Shown here in pieces: positions 11,901 through 23,347 of a stretch of DNA of 64,000 bases; position 1 is the stretch's first letter, and the number at the start of each line of letters is the position of its first letter. Below the pieces are notes generated by a model that searched no databases, was not told where the DNA came from, and saw only the letters and a program-made list of their open reading frames with translations. Origin of the DNA: Calvatia gigantea (taxonomy: Eukaryota; Basidiomycota; Agaricomycetes; Agaricales; Lycoperdaceae); NCBI GenBank assembly GCA_025093985.1, contig JACAAK010000004.1:2604001-2668000 (forward strand), given 5' to 3'. The translations under genes were made by a program, and so were the position numbers.

Positions 11901-14900
11901 TAGTATTGGCGGCAGGACCCAAAACGCTAAGGAATTGAATTTGGTATGAACGGGTTGTCCTGAAAACCAGGTGAATGATGCATCTTCAAGAAGGGAGACG
12001 ACCTTCTGGTTGGGCAAAGCCCATAACAGGTTAATCGTATGGATTCGGCACTCTGTTGACCATTTGATCAAAGAGGATTCTGCATCGTGATTCCCGGGTT
12101 GAGTTTGATGACGAACTTTGGCAAGCGTTTGCAACGTCTGAAGGGCGAGCAAGGCAGCGTAGACGTTGCCCAGTTGGAAATTGCCTCGGGCTAGAGACAC
12201 GTCGACGGTAACATGACAAGCAGCGTGCTGTGGATCCTCGTTCGTTGGGGTCGTGAGTGACACGTCGACTTGGACATTCTCCACACGAATGAACTCCTGG
12301 TCCTCCGGGGTAGAATCGTCCCTTCCCGCAAGGAAAGGATCATCGGACTCGAACTGAGTCGCCACGGCGCTTCGTACAATCAAATTGCTAACGGATAGCC
12401 GACCAACTGCAGAGATATTGGTAGGGTTGGTGCGTCCTTTGGCCGCGGCGATCGTCTCCACAAGCTTTTCTTTAGACAGTCCCAGCAAGCGGCGTAACTC
12501 GAGCCGTTTCACATCGTTCAGATGAGAAATATGCACTGAGCTCGGAGCGCAGAGCTCCAAGGAGACTAAAGCCCGCAATCCAACCCCCCGCGAAAGGTCT
12601 GTCTCCTTGAGGTTGATATCTGGGGCAGTGACGACAACAATGAAATGGGCCAACGACAACGATGTGGTGATGCCAGCAGGAAGTGGAAGCAGTTCGGTGG
12701 GCCTGCCCTGAACCTTATCCGAAGGCGCAAGCCGTGAAGGCAGCATTGCTAGGAGCTGCACAGTTGCAGAGACGGAATCGGCGTGCCATAACTCTACGCA
12801 GAACGTGTCGATGGTGGTATGGAAATCGCAAAACGACGACCCCTCCTTGATCCTATAAACACCAAATTCCTCTTCGGCATCTGCACCAACTAGTCCCCCG
12901 ACTTCAATTGCACCGACCGAGAGCAGAGCAGGGTCATTCAAAAACTCGCTATCTGAGGTAGACCCAACTGAAGCCCATCCCGATCGTACATGCAAAAGAA
13001 CGGGGTCCAAATGGAACGAAAACGAACTCGCCAAACGAGCACAATCCTGTAGCAACGATTTCGCGGGAACTAGGCGAGAGTCGTAAGTGGTATCCAACCC
13101 AAAGCTAAACCCGTTAGTTCTCATCTCTGAGGTGGTTGAAGTTTGTTGGCCGCTACTTTCGCAAATTATACGTGCACAAATGACTCCGCAATGAACTTGC
13201 ACCGAACAACGCGGCAGCTGCATACCATCAAGTCTCGCCAATACATCCCTCATCGGCGTTTCAGCTTTAGGTTTAGAAACTCGGCGTTCCAAGAACTCCC
13301 GTAGGATCATCCAAGCGGTCCGTCAATTCAACACCTCCAATCTTCAACGAAGTCGCCAAGAGAGGAGCATTGGGATCACCTCTCATAAACGCGCACGGCG
13401 TCAACCAAGGCGATGGCCACTCAACTGCTATGGCTTGAAAGTCGAGGGACCCCATGGTGACAAGCGGGAAAACGTCACCTCGTTTATGTCGCTCCAGCAC
13501 AACGGTTGTGATTCGAAGCTGTAGCCCATACGTTTCGGGGTCAAACTTCTCCCGCTTGGGCGTGCGCCCTAGCCATTGCCCGTGGAGAGGATCTGCGGCG
13601 GCATTACTCGGATGAAAGTCTACACGAAAATCCTTGATAGCGGTGTTATAGTAGACGGATTGGGTGGCCGAAGAGGAGAACGACAACGACACAGAAGAAA
13701 TTTGAACGGCGACACTTCTGATCGCCGACAACATAGACTAGACCAATAATTAATATTGGCGATTCAAGACTTCAGAATCACGTACCTCGTAATGATAATC
13801 CCTGAGTTTCCTCGCAGGCTGGGCGAAAATTCTCCTTCCGGAAGAAATCGAGGACTACAAATAATCAGCAAAATCAGATAAAACGGCTAAAGAGGAGCTC
13901 ACAGAAAAAGCCTTTATGAGGGGAGAGGCGCTTGTCCGAGGAGATAACAGCCTTCCCTCTAACGCAAGGAAACTTGCAGCGGGCGAAATTGGAAGAAAAC
14001 TGGCAGAAAAGATAGTCGATGATCTCGAGCGTTTGTTGGCAGCAGAAGCCGGCGGAGCTGGCGTAACAACCCCACCTCCACCTGGAGACTTTGGCAAGGC
14101 GGGTGTGTCGGGTAGTAGCACCTCAGGAGCCCGCCTGATATGAGCATCCAATGGCGTTGTCACTCTTGAAGGAGCGATAGCCCGAAGGATTTCATTAAGA
14201 ACGTCGACTTTCAGAGCGATTTCGTCAACTCCCAGCGTCAATGTGACACTGTTTCTATCGATAGTAGATGTTTGTGGGTAGAACTTCAGATTTCCGTCTA
14301 ACGCAACTGTGCCAGGCAGACGAAGGAATGTCCTGTTACTTTCAACCCCTAAGGATTGGTTAACAGAGCGATTTGGGATAGGGAGCAGTTCAAAAACATA
14401 CCGGATGGAACTCGCCGAGGCGTTATGCCAGTAACATCACTCAACTTAAAAGAAACCGTCGCAGCGCCATGTGTGCGTCCCCAAGCCATGTTCCAAGCCC
14501 TTTTCAAACCATCCGACGTCATCCTCTTCCACGCAGCCATCCCATAAAAAGTCCACGAAGCCGACTGTAGAGTCGGCTGATTCTTCACCGTAGCACAATC
14601 CACCAAACTCTCCACCTGCGTCAAACTCAACTCGGCATGCAAGTTGATCTCATCTGCCACGACTTGTGTCCCAGGTATATGTACCAAGGTAAACACGGTT
14701 GAACGCAACTCGAACGACAACGCCTGTGTGACGGCAGGTAACCATTGAATCGCAACACGAAAACATGCGACAACAGCGTTCCGAATCAGAGGCCGTAGCC
14801 ACGGTTCTACTTTCAACGCAACCCTCGTAATCATACGCCAGAGATGTCCGGCCAAGGGTGAGGGATGCAAGTCCGCCAGAGTCAAATTCCGTCTATGCCT

Positions 14901-15269
14901 CGACCTCCTCTTGACCTTGACTTCTTCCGTCTCCTTTTCCATTTCCACCTTCAATCCGTCAATCCGCACAGTCAATCGTTTCCTCCCCTCCACCGTACCA
15001 AAGACGTACCCAATCCTCTCCGCCCGACATACCCACCTTCCCTTCTTAAAATACAGACCTTTGATGGACCGTAAACTTATGCTTCTAGCGCGGAAATGCT
15101 TCGAAGTCAGCGCGAGGAGCCACGGGGCGATATACGTTCGCAGGAGCAGCGAAATTGTGGTGATTCGAACGAGCCATACGAGGACTCTAGACCATATTGT
15201 TTGTGGGTTCCCAAAAAAAAGGATATGAAAGAACGCGCGGAAAATGTCACTAATGTTCCATTTAGTCAT
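5935..15269 (-). CDS. FMP27: FMP27/Hobbit/BLTP2-type bridge-like lipid transfer protein
   Basis: A giant RBG-repeat protein of roughly 2,700 residues. Family members sit at ER-plasma membrane contacts and move phospholipid along a hydrophobic groove. The start ATG (15269-15267) opens a short hydrophilic N-terminus followed by a membrane anchor (segment IWSRVLVWLVRITTISLLLR). Family blocks recognised in order are the GFWDK-type RBG segment (about 10,650), the motif TPKAFAHFWAWCSLFDS and KFGRHIATIKYR (about 9,740-9,880), and the C-terminal FMP27/Apt1 block with EVSLHPLKLQIDAKLGRRIM (about 7,020). The end reads NWKGWMKMVFHQPLIPVFPVAKE (about 6,180-6,280). Around twenty short introns are needed. 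The frame changes near 13,276-13,325, where either a 55-nt intron with a poor acceptor or a one-base insertion must be assumed. Otherwise the gene appears complete. Confidence 0.9.
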
Positions 15270-15778
15270 CGAGCAACCTTGTGATCCTGCTGAAGCAAAA
15301 GATACGACAGAGTCAAGCGGTGGATAGCCAAGGTCCGGGAATTCGAGCGCGTCAGATGCCTCACCAATCGGACAGGTCCTCGCAAAGCGGGAGGAACCGT
15401 TACAACGACAGGAGATGTAGGGTGAAGGAGTGCGGGGCTCGGCGGTCAGTGGTTGGGAAATAAGATGGTCGGAGCAAAGTAAGCGAATGCGGTTACACGT
15501 CCGAACATCACTTGCTGGCCATGTCATTTCATACTCACCCTCATTATGGCATGTTTTCTATATTTACTTCCGATCAGACCCCAACTTTCCCAGGACCTCA
15601 AGCTCTAACGTCCATATTTATTTTATTCTAGATCTACAAAGAAAATATTTCGCAGTCCCCAGTCGTCGCCTTAACCTGCCGGAAACCTGAAGGAAAGTAT
15701 CAATCATCGGCCGGCGTATCAAGAACACTTTTGGGGGCATCAGCTACCAAGTAATCAAGTCGACATGAGAGTCAAGGC
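15270..15778. other. Intergenic region upstream of the FMP27 gene
   Basis: About 510 bp between the start of the FMP27 gene and the end of the polymerase epsilon subunit gene, both on the minus strand. It should hold the FMP27 promoter and the terminator side of the neighbour. It includes an A/T-rich tract near 15,600-15,650. Open frames of up to 86 codons occur but lack recognisable protein sequence. I see no further element. Confidence 0.5.
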
Positions 15779-17851
15779 TCACCACTCCTCAGAGTTGAGT
15801 TCTGCTGGTTTGTACATCCAGAAGACTGGTGTGTTACTCGCAAAGGTTCCAGGGTTAAAAACGTGGCAACCCATGTACAGTCAATTTGTACCTGTCGTAC
15901 TTGTCTGCCAAGACAAGCTACCCCGAGGTCAACGTCAGGTTTGGTACACACATAATGGGTTTACATACTGCTGTTGGCAATGGATAAAGTCGCAATGCGT
16001 GGTCATAATCCGCGAGGACAGGTTGGATGTTCAAAGCTAGAGGGCTCAAATGCATTTGATCCAATATCGTTTGAACAAGCTACCATGGTTATAGTCTCAG
16101 GACACCCAAGTACCAACTGAGATGGGGTAATGCTCACATAACGCTTCAAATCCGCACTCGAAACATTCAGCTTCGCACCAACCATATTACGCAACATTTT
16201 GGACATGACATCTTCCCTAAATACCACGATTTCCTGGTCGAAAAATTTAATGCGGCAAGGGTTCGTCGCGAAATGTACTTTGGGTATTTTGCTCTTCAGC
16301 TTGGTAGTGAAACTTGACATGATTGGTCTCCGAGGAAGTATCGAATTGAGTGTCAAATCCTGAGGACCGGGGACTAGCACGAAATGTGTGGTACGTGTTA
16401 TCAGGGGATATTGGACGACAAGATCTGCCAAGGCGTCAAAACCATCTAGGCGAAAGTTAGTAAGTCCCACGACGAGGGGTTGATCAGTACCTTGGTATCT
16501 CTGTATATCTCTTCCGCTTCCATGCGATATTGATTTGCTGGAAAAGTTACCGCATAACACAATAACCTTGGGTATAAAGTCGTTCTCGATGCAATTATCC
16601 AACATCCTTTGCAAATTTCGCAGCGTGTTTGGGACATCCAACCATACATCAGATAGAAAGAAGAAATTCATCTCTTGCAACTCTTCGCGGACTCGGATGG
16701 CAAGGTGCGCCTGCAACGAAGATTGTTGAGGGTACAGTGTAAGTGTAGTCGTTTATATACTCACGTCCTCCAGTATTGAGGTTGACCCTTTTCCAAGGAA
16801 GTCGATGTGGCCGTATATTGACCTACAACCACCACTACTCAGAAACACATAAAGTTGAACCGGACACCAACTCACCTGGCTGTGACACGAGGTTCCGAAG
16901 GCGGTTGTCCAATGGCAATAACTTTCAATGTCGCATCTTCCGTGTATTCTCCTTCCACAAGTGAAAAACAACCTTCGGTATACAGTCCTTCACCAGGTTC
17001 GTCCTATATACTTCAGCTTGACATTCACCTTGCGACAAAAAAGGAAGAAACATAATCACTTACCAGCGAAGAATAGTCTAGTACGACACTTCCATCCGCG
17101 TCCTCCAAGCACATTTTTCCCTCCTTGTTGTGTGTAAGCATACCGAACAATAAAAACCTTTGCCATGGTCGCCCTAGAAGCTGTTTCGTCGATTTGAGAG
17201 TGACGAGCTTCTCTCGATCCCGGGAAGGTATTGTCGAGGGAGCAAAATGTTCATTCCGCAATATACATTGTCGTATAATATGCAATCTGTCTCGCATAGC
17301 CGCTGTTCTTGATTCTGGAGACGCAGAAACCGAGAGCGCGCCTGGCGCACTACGCCATCATAAGCGCAAGCCTGCAAAACACTTGTGAAACGCCGCACCG
17401 TTCAAACGCGCCCCGTTCAGTAGACCAGTGCCATCTAGGCATCTCATATGCATCGATGAAGAATAAGTGATTTTCGGGGTTTAACCCATCTTTGTGTACT
17501 TCGCCATCATCATCCTGATCCTGCAAATTGGCATATACGCGCTGTAGGACTTCCACAGAAACCTTCATAGTTGCGTCTACCCATCATTATGTAGCCGTTT
17601 GCATCGTTGAGAAAATGTATATGCAACATACCATCTTGCTTGCTGTATTCACGAGCTAGGGTCTCAATACTGGACTCGAGGTCTTCCTCCGAAATGTCAT
17701 GTTCGTCCAAAATGTCTTGAATGAATGCAAGTGCATCTGGCCCAAGTGCATTGCTATACTTCCTGAAGACCTAAAAGGACGTCAGTCCACCACCTTTCGC
17801 CGCGATACCCAATCTTACCTTGATAACGAGCCGTTGTCGCGCGTCCGCCAT
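15779..17851 (-). CDS. DPB2: DNA polymerase epsilon subunit B
   Basis: The non-catalytic B subunit of the leading-strand replicase, needed for holoenzyme and CMG assembly in the nucleus. Exon 1 encodes [11 protein letters not shown] (ATG 17851-17849), and later exons give the helical N-terminal domain. The OB-fold region includes [10 protein letters not shown], and the inactivated calcineurin-like domain contains [28 protein letters not shown] and [18 protein letters not shown]. Splicing at about 16,090-16,150 restores [14 protein letters not shown], and the next intron (about 15,915-15,965) leads to LVLADKYD. The conserved NPGTF block follows but is one base out of frame: an apparent extra G at 15870-15872 would otherwise end the protein early at 15855. 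The end coordinate assumes the NPGTF frame. The gene is divergent from the PHAF1-like gene, 111 bp between starts. Confidence 0.9.
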
Positions 17852-17962
17852 GAGCGTAGAACTATAAACGCCGAGCCGTACCAAAAGCAGATTAGCGCAT
17901 CATTCCCAGACAAGGCAATCCAGTATGTATCACCCTGCTGAGTCTGCTCTCTTGCTATAGCC

Positions 17963-19461
17963 ATGTACTCCACCCTCGAGCTCGACATCCGCCCCGGCTC
18001 AGGCGTTGGGATATTCGAAATCGGTGCACCTCCCAACCTCACGCGCTGACAACAGCCAACTAACCAACCCCATTCCAGGTTCATCGCTCTGGACAATCCT
18101 CGATACCCTCCGCCGGTTGCAACACCACTTCCCCCAAGTCGACATCAACCACGACCCAGACACATCTACGACCACCCCCATCATCCTTCAACTCCGTCCT
18201 CACATCGATCTCCTCTTCTCCGGTACCCACCAACGCCTCCATACAATCTGTATCAACAAACTCCAGGATACAAATCCTCCTCTAATCCTCAAGTACAAAG
18301 ACACCGTCCTCTCATCTCCGGAGGAAGTTCTGCGAAGGGTGGGTGTCAGTAGGACATTTGGACCGACGTATCCTATTGGCTCGGATGATCTACAGTATCC
18401 TGGCTTGTGGTTCAGCTTTGAAGAGGACGTGAGGTCTATTGGCGTTACCGCAAAGGATACTGGGATCAAGGGCAAAGACCCCGAAGATCGGCTAAAGGAG
18501 GTGAAGAAGATCCTGATTTCACAGAAAGGGAATGATGGGAAGGCGCACGATGCTCTAGACGAAGTAGCCGAGTGTCCTGCCATGCACGGCGATATCGAGC
18601 GGGCAATCATCAAGGTTAAGTCATATCTGATCCACACCCTACACCCTTGTGATGGTTAGAACTGTGTTTAGGTGCATAACGGAATTCGATTATATTTCTA
18701 CCCTGCGGGCGGCAAGCCCCTACACATCCGTTTAAACGAAACGACTGCTCAGGACCTTGTGCTCGATCTTGGACCTCCACTCAGGGTCCACTACAAAGAG
18801 GATGAACGGATGACCATCCACTCTACTGACAAGGCCGAAGAAGGTACCGGTGAATCTGATTGTGCGCCCGCAATTGCTTTCTTTCTCCACCCCCTTAACC
18901 TGACCTTTTCTGTCAAAGATTTCTACAATTATTTTCAACACGGCCTCGACTTCTTCATCTCAGGCATTACACACACCGTCAAGAAGATAATCGTCCACAC
19001 GAATATCGTGTGTACACAACTCACGCAAAAGCACAATTACGCTCATGCTAACCACTCGTCCAGCCCGGATCGCCCCTATTCCAAAGATACAAACGATGTA
19101 ATTGGGAGATTGAGGCCGAACCCGAGGACGACGAAGATGGTCAGTGTCAAATTCACCCTTCCACTTATCTTACTAAAAAATTTCGCCAAAAGATGCACCC
19201 CCGCGGAAACGGTTTTACGATCGTTTTGAGACAATCTCTCATTTCCTGGGCCCGAAGGAACCCCCGCCGTCCATGCGTCTCAACAGGACAGATGACGAAG
19301 ATGGTCTCCAGCTACCGAATCCGACTACTCGGTGTACGCATGCTCCCATATACCGTGCTAAATGTCAGGCAACTAACCGTAGATCCTTAGTGTATGGTTA
19401 TGATGGCATAATCCTTGAAGTACTGGAATCCTCGCCAGTAGTTTCAGTAACACTATTCTAA
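17963..19461 (+). CDS. PHAF1/UPF0183 family protein
   Basis: Homologue of animal PHAF1 (C16orf70), a WD-repeat-partner protein reported to bind the pre-autophagosome; the fungal role is not established. Exon 1 gives MYSTLELDIRPGSGVGIFEIG. A 55-nt intron joins this to SSLWTILDTLRRLQHHFPQV. The UPF0183 signature follows: PIILQLRPHIDLLFSGTHQRLHTI, the YPGLWFSFE block, the segment NGIRLYFYP, and FYNYFQHGLDFFISGITHTVKKII near 18,920-18,990. The C-terminus VYGYDGIILEVLESSPVVS is joined by a last intron at about 19,331-19,391. All recognised family blocks are present and in order. It shares a short divergent promoter with DPB2 and is convergent with the REX3-type exonuclease gene. Confidence 0.85.
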
Positions 19462-19639
19462 TGACGAGACCGTGGAAAGCTTATGCGTATCTTAATCTAT
19501 ATCATAGAACATTTCAATATGCTTGTATGTTACACACACCACACTCTGGGAATACTAATACAATATGAACGCAAGAGGCTTGAGTGAGAGTCAAGGGAAT
19601 GCAAGATGGTTGGTATCACGTGGAAGTTGGTTTGCAACA

Positions 19640-21499
19640 TTATGTCGAAGACGAAGAGGGTATTGAGGCTTTTGAACTATTTGACTTCTGGTGGTTGAGA
19701 ATATGCCACCGCACGAGGTCCAAGGAAGCTATTGCGTCTTCTGCCGATGAGTGACCTGTCGTGGCATCACCCGTCTGGATCAGTCTTCCTAGTTTTTCTC
19801 GCACACTGGAGATACAGTAAGCAATTAATACTGGCAGAAGGGACAGTGTGCATACAGGTCTCGTAGCGCCCGACGATAGGGCGGGCCTGCTCGGTGGGGG
19901 AAAAGTATCGCTGTGTCAACACATTTATGGTGAACGATGCGCATAGTCTTCAAATCATTATCCAATGCATGACCAATGAGAATCGTCTCAGAGTTAATGA
20001 GGAAGTCGAGCGATTTGCGAACAGAAGCGAGGGACAGCTTTGCCTTGGAGTGTATTTCTTCTGACATCCCAGAGAATCGCGTTATGTAGTCACTGACCAC
20101 AAGAATCAGAAGCGAATCGGGAAAATACAAAATAAACGCACATGACGTGCACATCATCATCCATGCGCATGAGCTCGTCAAAAACTGGGTGGCCCTTGCC
20201 ATCGACGACAGACACGCGGGCGACTCGGGAGCCTCCCGTGGTGTATATCATCTCACAGTCCATGGCAGCAACTTGGAGTGCTTTGTCAGGAGACGTGGGT
20301 TGGCGCAGCGTCGAAAAGGGATGCCGAGAATGCAAGTCTTGAGGTGCGGTCTCGTAGAATACATGCCGACCGTGAACACAACCTTCACTTTCGGCAACTG
20401 GTCGGGAACAGCATGTATAGATCCGCACTTTTTCGCCTGACAGAACGTCAGCCAGAGAATCGGAGGAGAGGGACATTACTCACCACCTGCCTTGGCTGTC
20501 TGCTGCCTACCCCAATGATGTAGACATTCAGTGTCCGACCCTGTGCGACTAACTTGGAAGGGCTGAGCACACCGCTCGCATTTCATAACCTTGCCCTCCA
20601 TACTCGGCTGCTCGCCTCCAGGACCATCGGGGATACCAGTGATATACCCCCACTTATCCATATCCTCTGTGGATAGCAACAGAGGCTCAAGTTGTTGTTT
20701 TGTGAGTTTCAAAGCCTCGAGCGACTTGGCCTGCTCTGCGCGAGCTTTGATGTCATCCTCGGTGCCAACCGAAGGATGGGATAGCGAATTAGGCGGGGAC
20801 CGACGTTTGATCGCAGCCACGCACTGGATTGCGGCCTGCAAAGGTCAGCTATCATTCGAAGCGGGATGAGGAGCGATTTTACATTTCGGTATGTAGGTTT
20901 ACTGGACTTCTGGTAGATTTCTGCCTCTTGTTTGAGGGCGTGCTCTGCGGCGAGGCTTGGGCTGAGGGATTCAATAGAATTGTAGAGGACGGCGAAGTGT
21001 TTGTATATTGTCTCGAGCATGGTCTGATTGACGTCAGCATGGGAGATGGTATGGTCAATCAGAGAACGGACCTGTCGAACAGGAATGGCGACAGAGGACG
21101 CAGCAGCGTTGACGCGTAGTATTGGAACACCATTCTGAACCGACATGTCCGTGAGATTGTGTAGTATGAATATATGCGTGGTGTTGGACGTACTGCGGTT
21201 TGGGACGTTGTCGGTACAGCAACAGGTCGCTTGGTTGTGCCAGCCTTCTGCAGTTTGGGTGGCGGTTCGCCGGCAGCAGCTCCAGATATAGCGGCCTTAG
21301 GAGCTTTTGTCTGTGCTATCTGCCTTTTGACTGCAACCGGAGGCGGCTTTGGCGGAGGTGCAGGTTGAGTAACTGGGACATTGAGAGAAATAGGCGGGGG
21401 CAGATCTTTCGGGTCTTTGTGCGAGAAGGGACAATGGTCTCTGGAGCAAATTCTCTCTGGACATGCAAGGGATTGAAAGAGGCCTAGGACGGGGAACAT
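19640..21499 (-). CDS. REX3: REX3/REXO1-type DEDDh RNA exonuclease
   Basis: A 3'-5' exoribonuclease of the Rex family, which trims 3' ends of structured nuclear and mitochondrial RNAs. The N-terminus (ATG 21499-21497) carries a CCCH-like zinc finger, with the pattern C-x5-C-x5-C-x3-H around CPERICSRDHCPFSH, then a Pro/Ala-rich linker. The exonuclease core has ExoI AMDCEMIYTTGG, ExoII IGHALDNDLKTM with the catalytic aspartate, and ExoIII GHSSAEDAIASLDL with the catalytic histidine and aspartate. A final intron near 19,803-19,855 joins RRALRDL to VREKLGRLIQTG. All DEDDh residues are present. It is divergent from the ceramide synthase gene (174 bp between starts). REX3 rather than REX1 is preferred because of the short zinc-finger N-terminus, but the paralogue is not certain. 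Confidence 0.85.
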
Positions 21500-21673
21500 G
21501 GATGATGGCGGGATTGGTGAAGAGGGTGGCGCATCACGTGAGGAGGTACAGAGAGATCGAATTTTTAAATTCCAACCTCAATCAGGCGCGTCAGGCGCGT
21601 GCTTACAACCATGCCAGCCATCCAGTGAGTACTTCAAGTGTGACTGAGACTTTGCCACTGTCTAACGTCTAAC

Positions 21674-23219
21674 ATGTTATCTCTTCAGAGACGACCCAAC
21701 CCACCACTTCGCTGGCCCATTTCTGCCCCAGACGTGCGTCCTTCCTTGTCTCCTTCACATATCTCGACTCAACATCCGACTACCTTCAGTCCCCTTGGCT
21801 CCAGCACCCCAGAGCGTGCTAGTTCTCCTACTCGTAGTCAACGTGTCTCACCCTTCCTCCGATGGGCAGTCCAGCCATCTTCTGCGTTCAAATTCCTCCT
21901 TATCCCCCTCGTTCTCTATACCAACTGGGAGCTACTTGCACCGTACCTCTCCCCTGGTGCCTCTAATCCATTCGCCCGTGTCTTCCTGCTCTCTGGTCGC
22001 GTCCCAACATCTCCCCCAGAAGACTCTCGCTATGCGAAGGATTGGTGGGACATTGTCTTCGTAGCCTACTACATCATTTTCTGGTCCTTCATCCGCCAAT
22101 CCCTCTCTATCCACGTGTTTCAACCGCTGGCTAGATACTTTGGGCTGAAGAAATCAACTAAGATTGACAGATTCTGCGAACAGGGTTATGCTCTTGTCTA
22201 CTTTGGCTGCTTCGGTCTTTGGGGATACGTGAGTCTGACAAATTTTTCAAAAGTCTTTTGAATTTCAAATTCGTCTCAATTAGCGCGTTATGACCCAACT
22301 TCCGACGTATTGGTATCGTACAGAAGCTTTCTGGATTGGTCAGTACTAAACCCGCTTCTTCTTTTCATGACTCTCACCTACCCTCCAGATTACCCGCACT
22401 GGGATATGAAACCCGAGCTTAAACGTTACTACCTCATGCAATCCTCCTACTGGTGCCAACAACTTATCGTTCTCGTCCTCGGCCTCGAAAAACCACGCAA
22501 GGATTATTACGAGCTCGTTGCCCACCATATCGTCACTCTTTGGCTTGTGGGGTATGTCCTCCAGGATTTAGAATCTCACCCACCGGTAAAACTCACACCT
22601 CTCGCTACTAGTTGGAGTTACCTCATCAACCTCACTCTTATTGGAAATGCCGTCTATATGAGCATGGATATCCCAGACACTTTCCTCGCATTTTCAAAAA
22701 TTCTGAATTACATTCAGTGGGAAAGAACCAAAATTGTCACATTTGTATTTTTTATTGCCGTTTGGTCGTGAGTGCAACTCCCCCCCCGCACCTTCAAAAG
22801 GAACGCTGTAATTCCAATGCGTGTAAATAGGTATTTCCGCCACTACTTGAACCTTATCATCCTCTGGTCTGTCTGGAATGAATACGACCTCATTCCGTAC
22901 GTAAACATACCTTTTTATCCACCAGTTGCTGACAGCTTTATCCAGACAAAGCTCCAAACACTGGGTTTGGTCCGAAGGCACGTACCTGGTTTCATGGATG
23001 AAATACCAAGTCTTTGCGCCAATCCTCCTTCTCCAACTTCTCAACCTCTTCTGGTACTATCTTATGATGCGAATCCTTTATAGGTGTGTTATGCGTCTCA
23101 TAACACCACTCAACCATGGCTGACGTTCGTACAGAGCTATCACCACCCGTGTTGCCGACGATGACCGATCCGATGACGAAGATGAGGGCGAGGACGCCGA
23201 CGACAAAAAAAACAATTAA
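21674..23219 (+). CDS. LAG1: Ceramide synthase (LAG1/LAC1, TRAM-LAG1-CLN8 domain)
   Basis: ER membrane acyl-CoA:sphingoid base N-acyltransferase. The N-terminus is hydrophilic and Ser/Pro-rich, then a first membrane segment FKFLLIPLVLYTNWELL follows. The TLC domain contains GYRVMTQLPTYWYRTEAFW, the stretch DYPHWDMKPELKRYYLMQ, and the Lag1 motif with its catalytic pair in YELVAHHIVTLWLVGWSYL, restored by an intron at about 22,551-22,612. Another intron near 22,769-22,830 joins FIAVWS to YFRHYLNLIILWSV. The acidic tail RSDDEDEGEDADDKKNN is typical of a cytosolic C-terminus. The start at 21674 keeps the frame without an intron; an upstream ATG at 21610 cannot be spliced in with a normal donor in frame. 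All family landmarks are intact. Confidence 0.93.
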
Positions 23220-23347
23220 TACATCCTTACTCGGGTTTTATTCTTGGGATGAACATTTTTACCACTACATTCAGGTTTACTGTCATGTCATGTAATGTAG
23301 AGTGCTGCTATTCGTACAACGGGGAATTTTACTATTCCTTGACTTGT

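Noticed and set aside
15151..15190. A GATTCGAAC string resembling a tRNA T-loop
   Set aside because: It lies inside the first coding exon of the FMP27 gene and no cloverleaf with A- and B-box spacing can be drawn.
15765..16040. A 91-codon plus-strand frame
   Set aside because: It is antisense to the last exons of the polymerase epsilon subunit B gene, whose conserved motifs explain the sequence.
21610..21674. An upstream ATG as the start of the ceramide synthase
   Set aside because: Its exon ends at a GTGAGT donor in a phase that does not match the next exon, whereas the ATG at 21674 is in frame.
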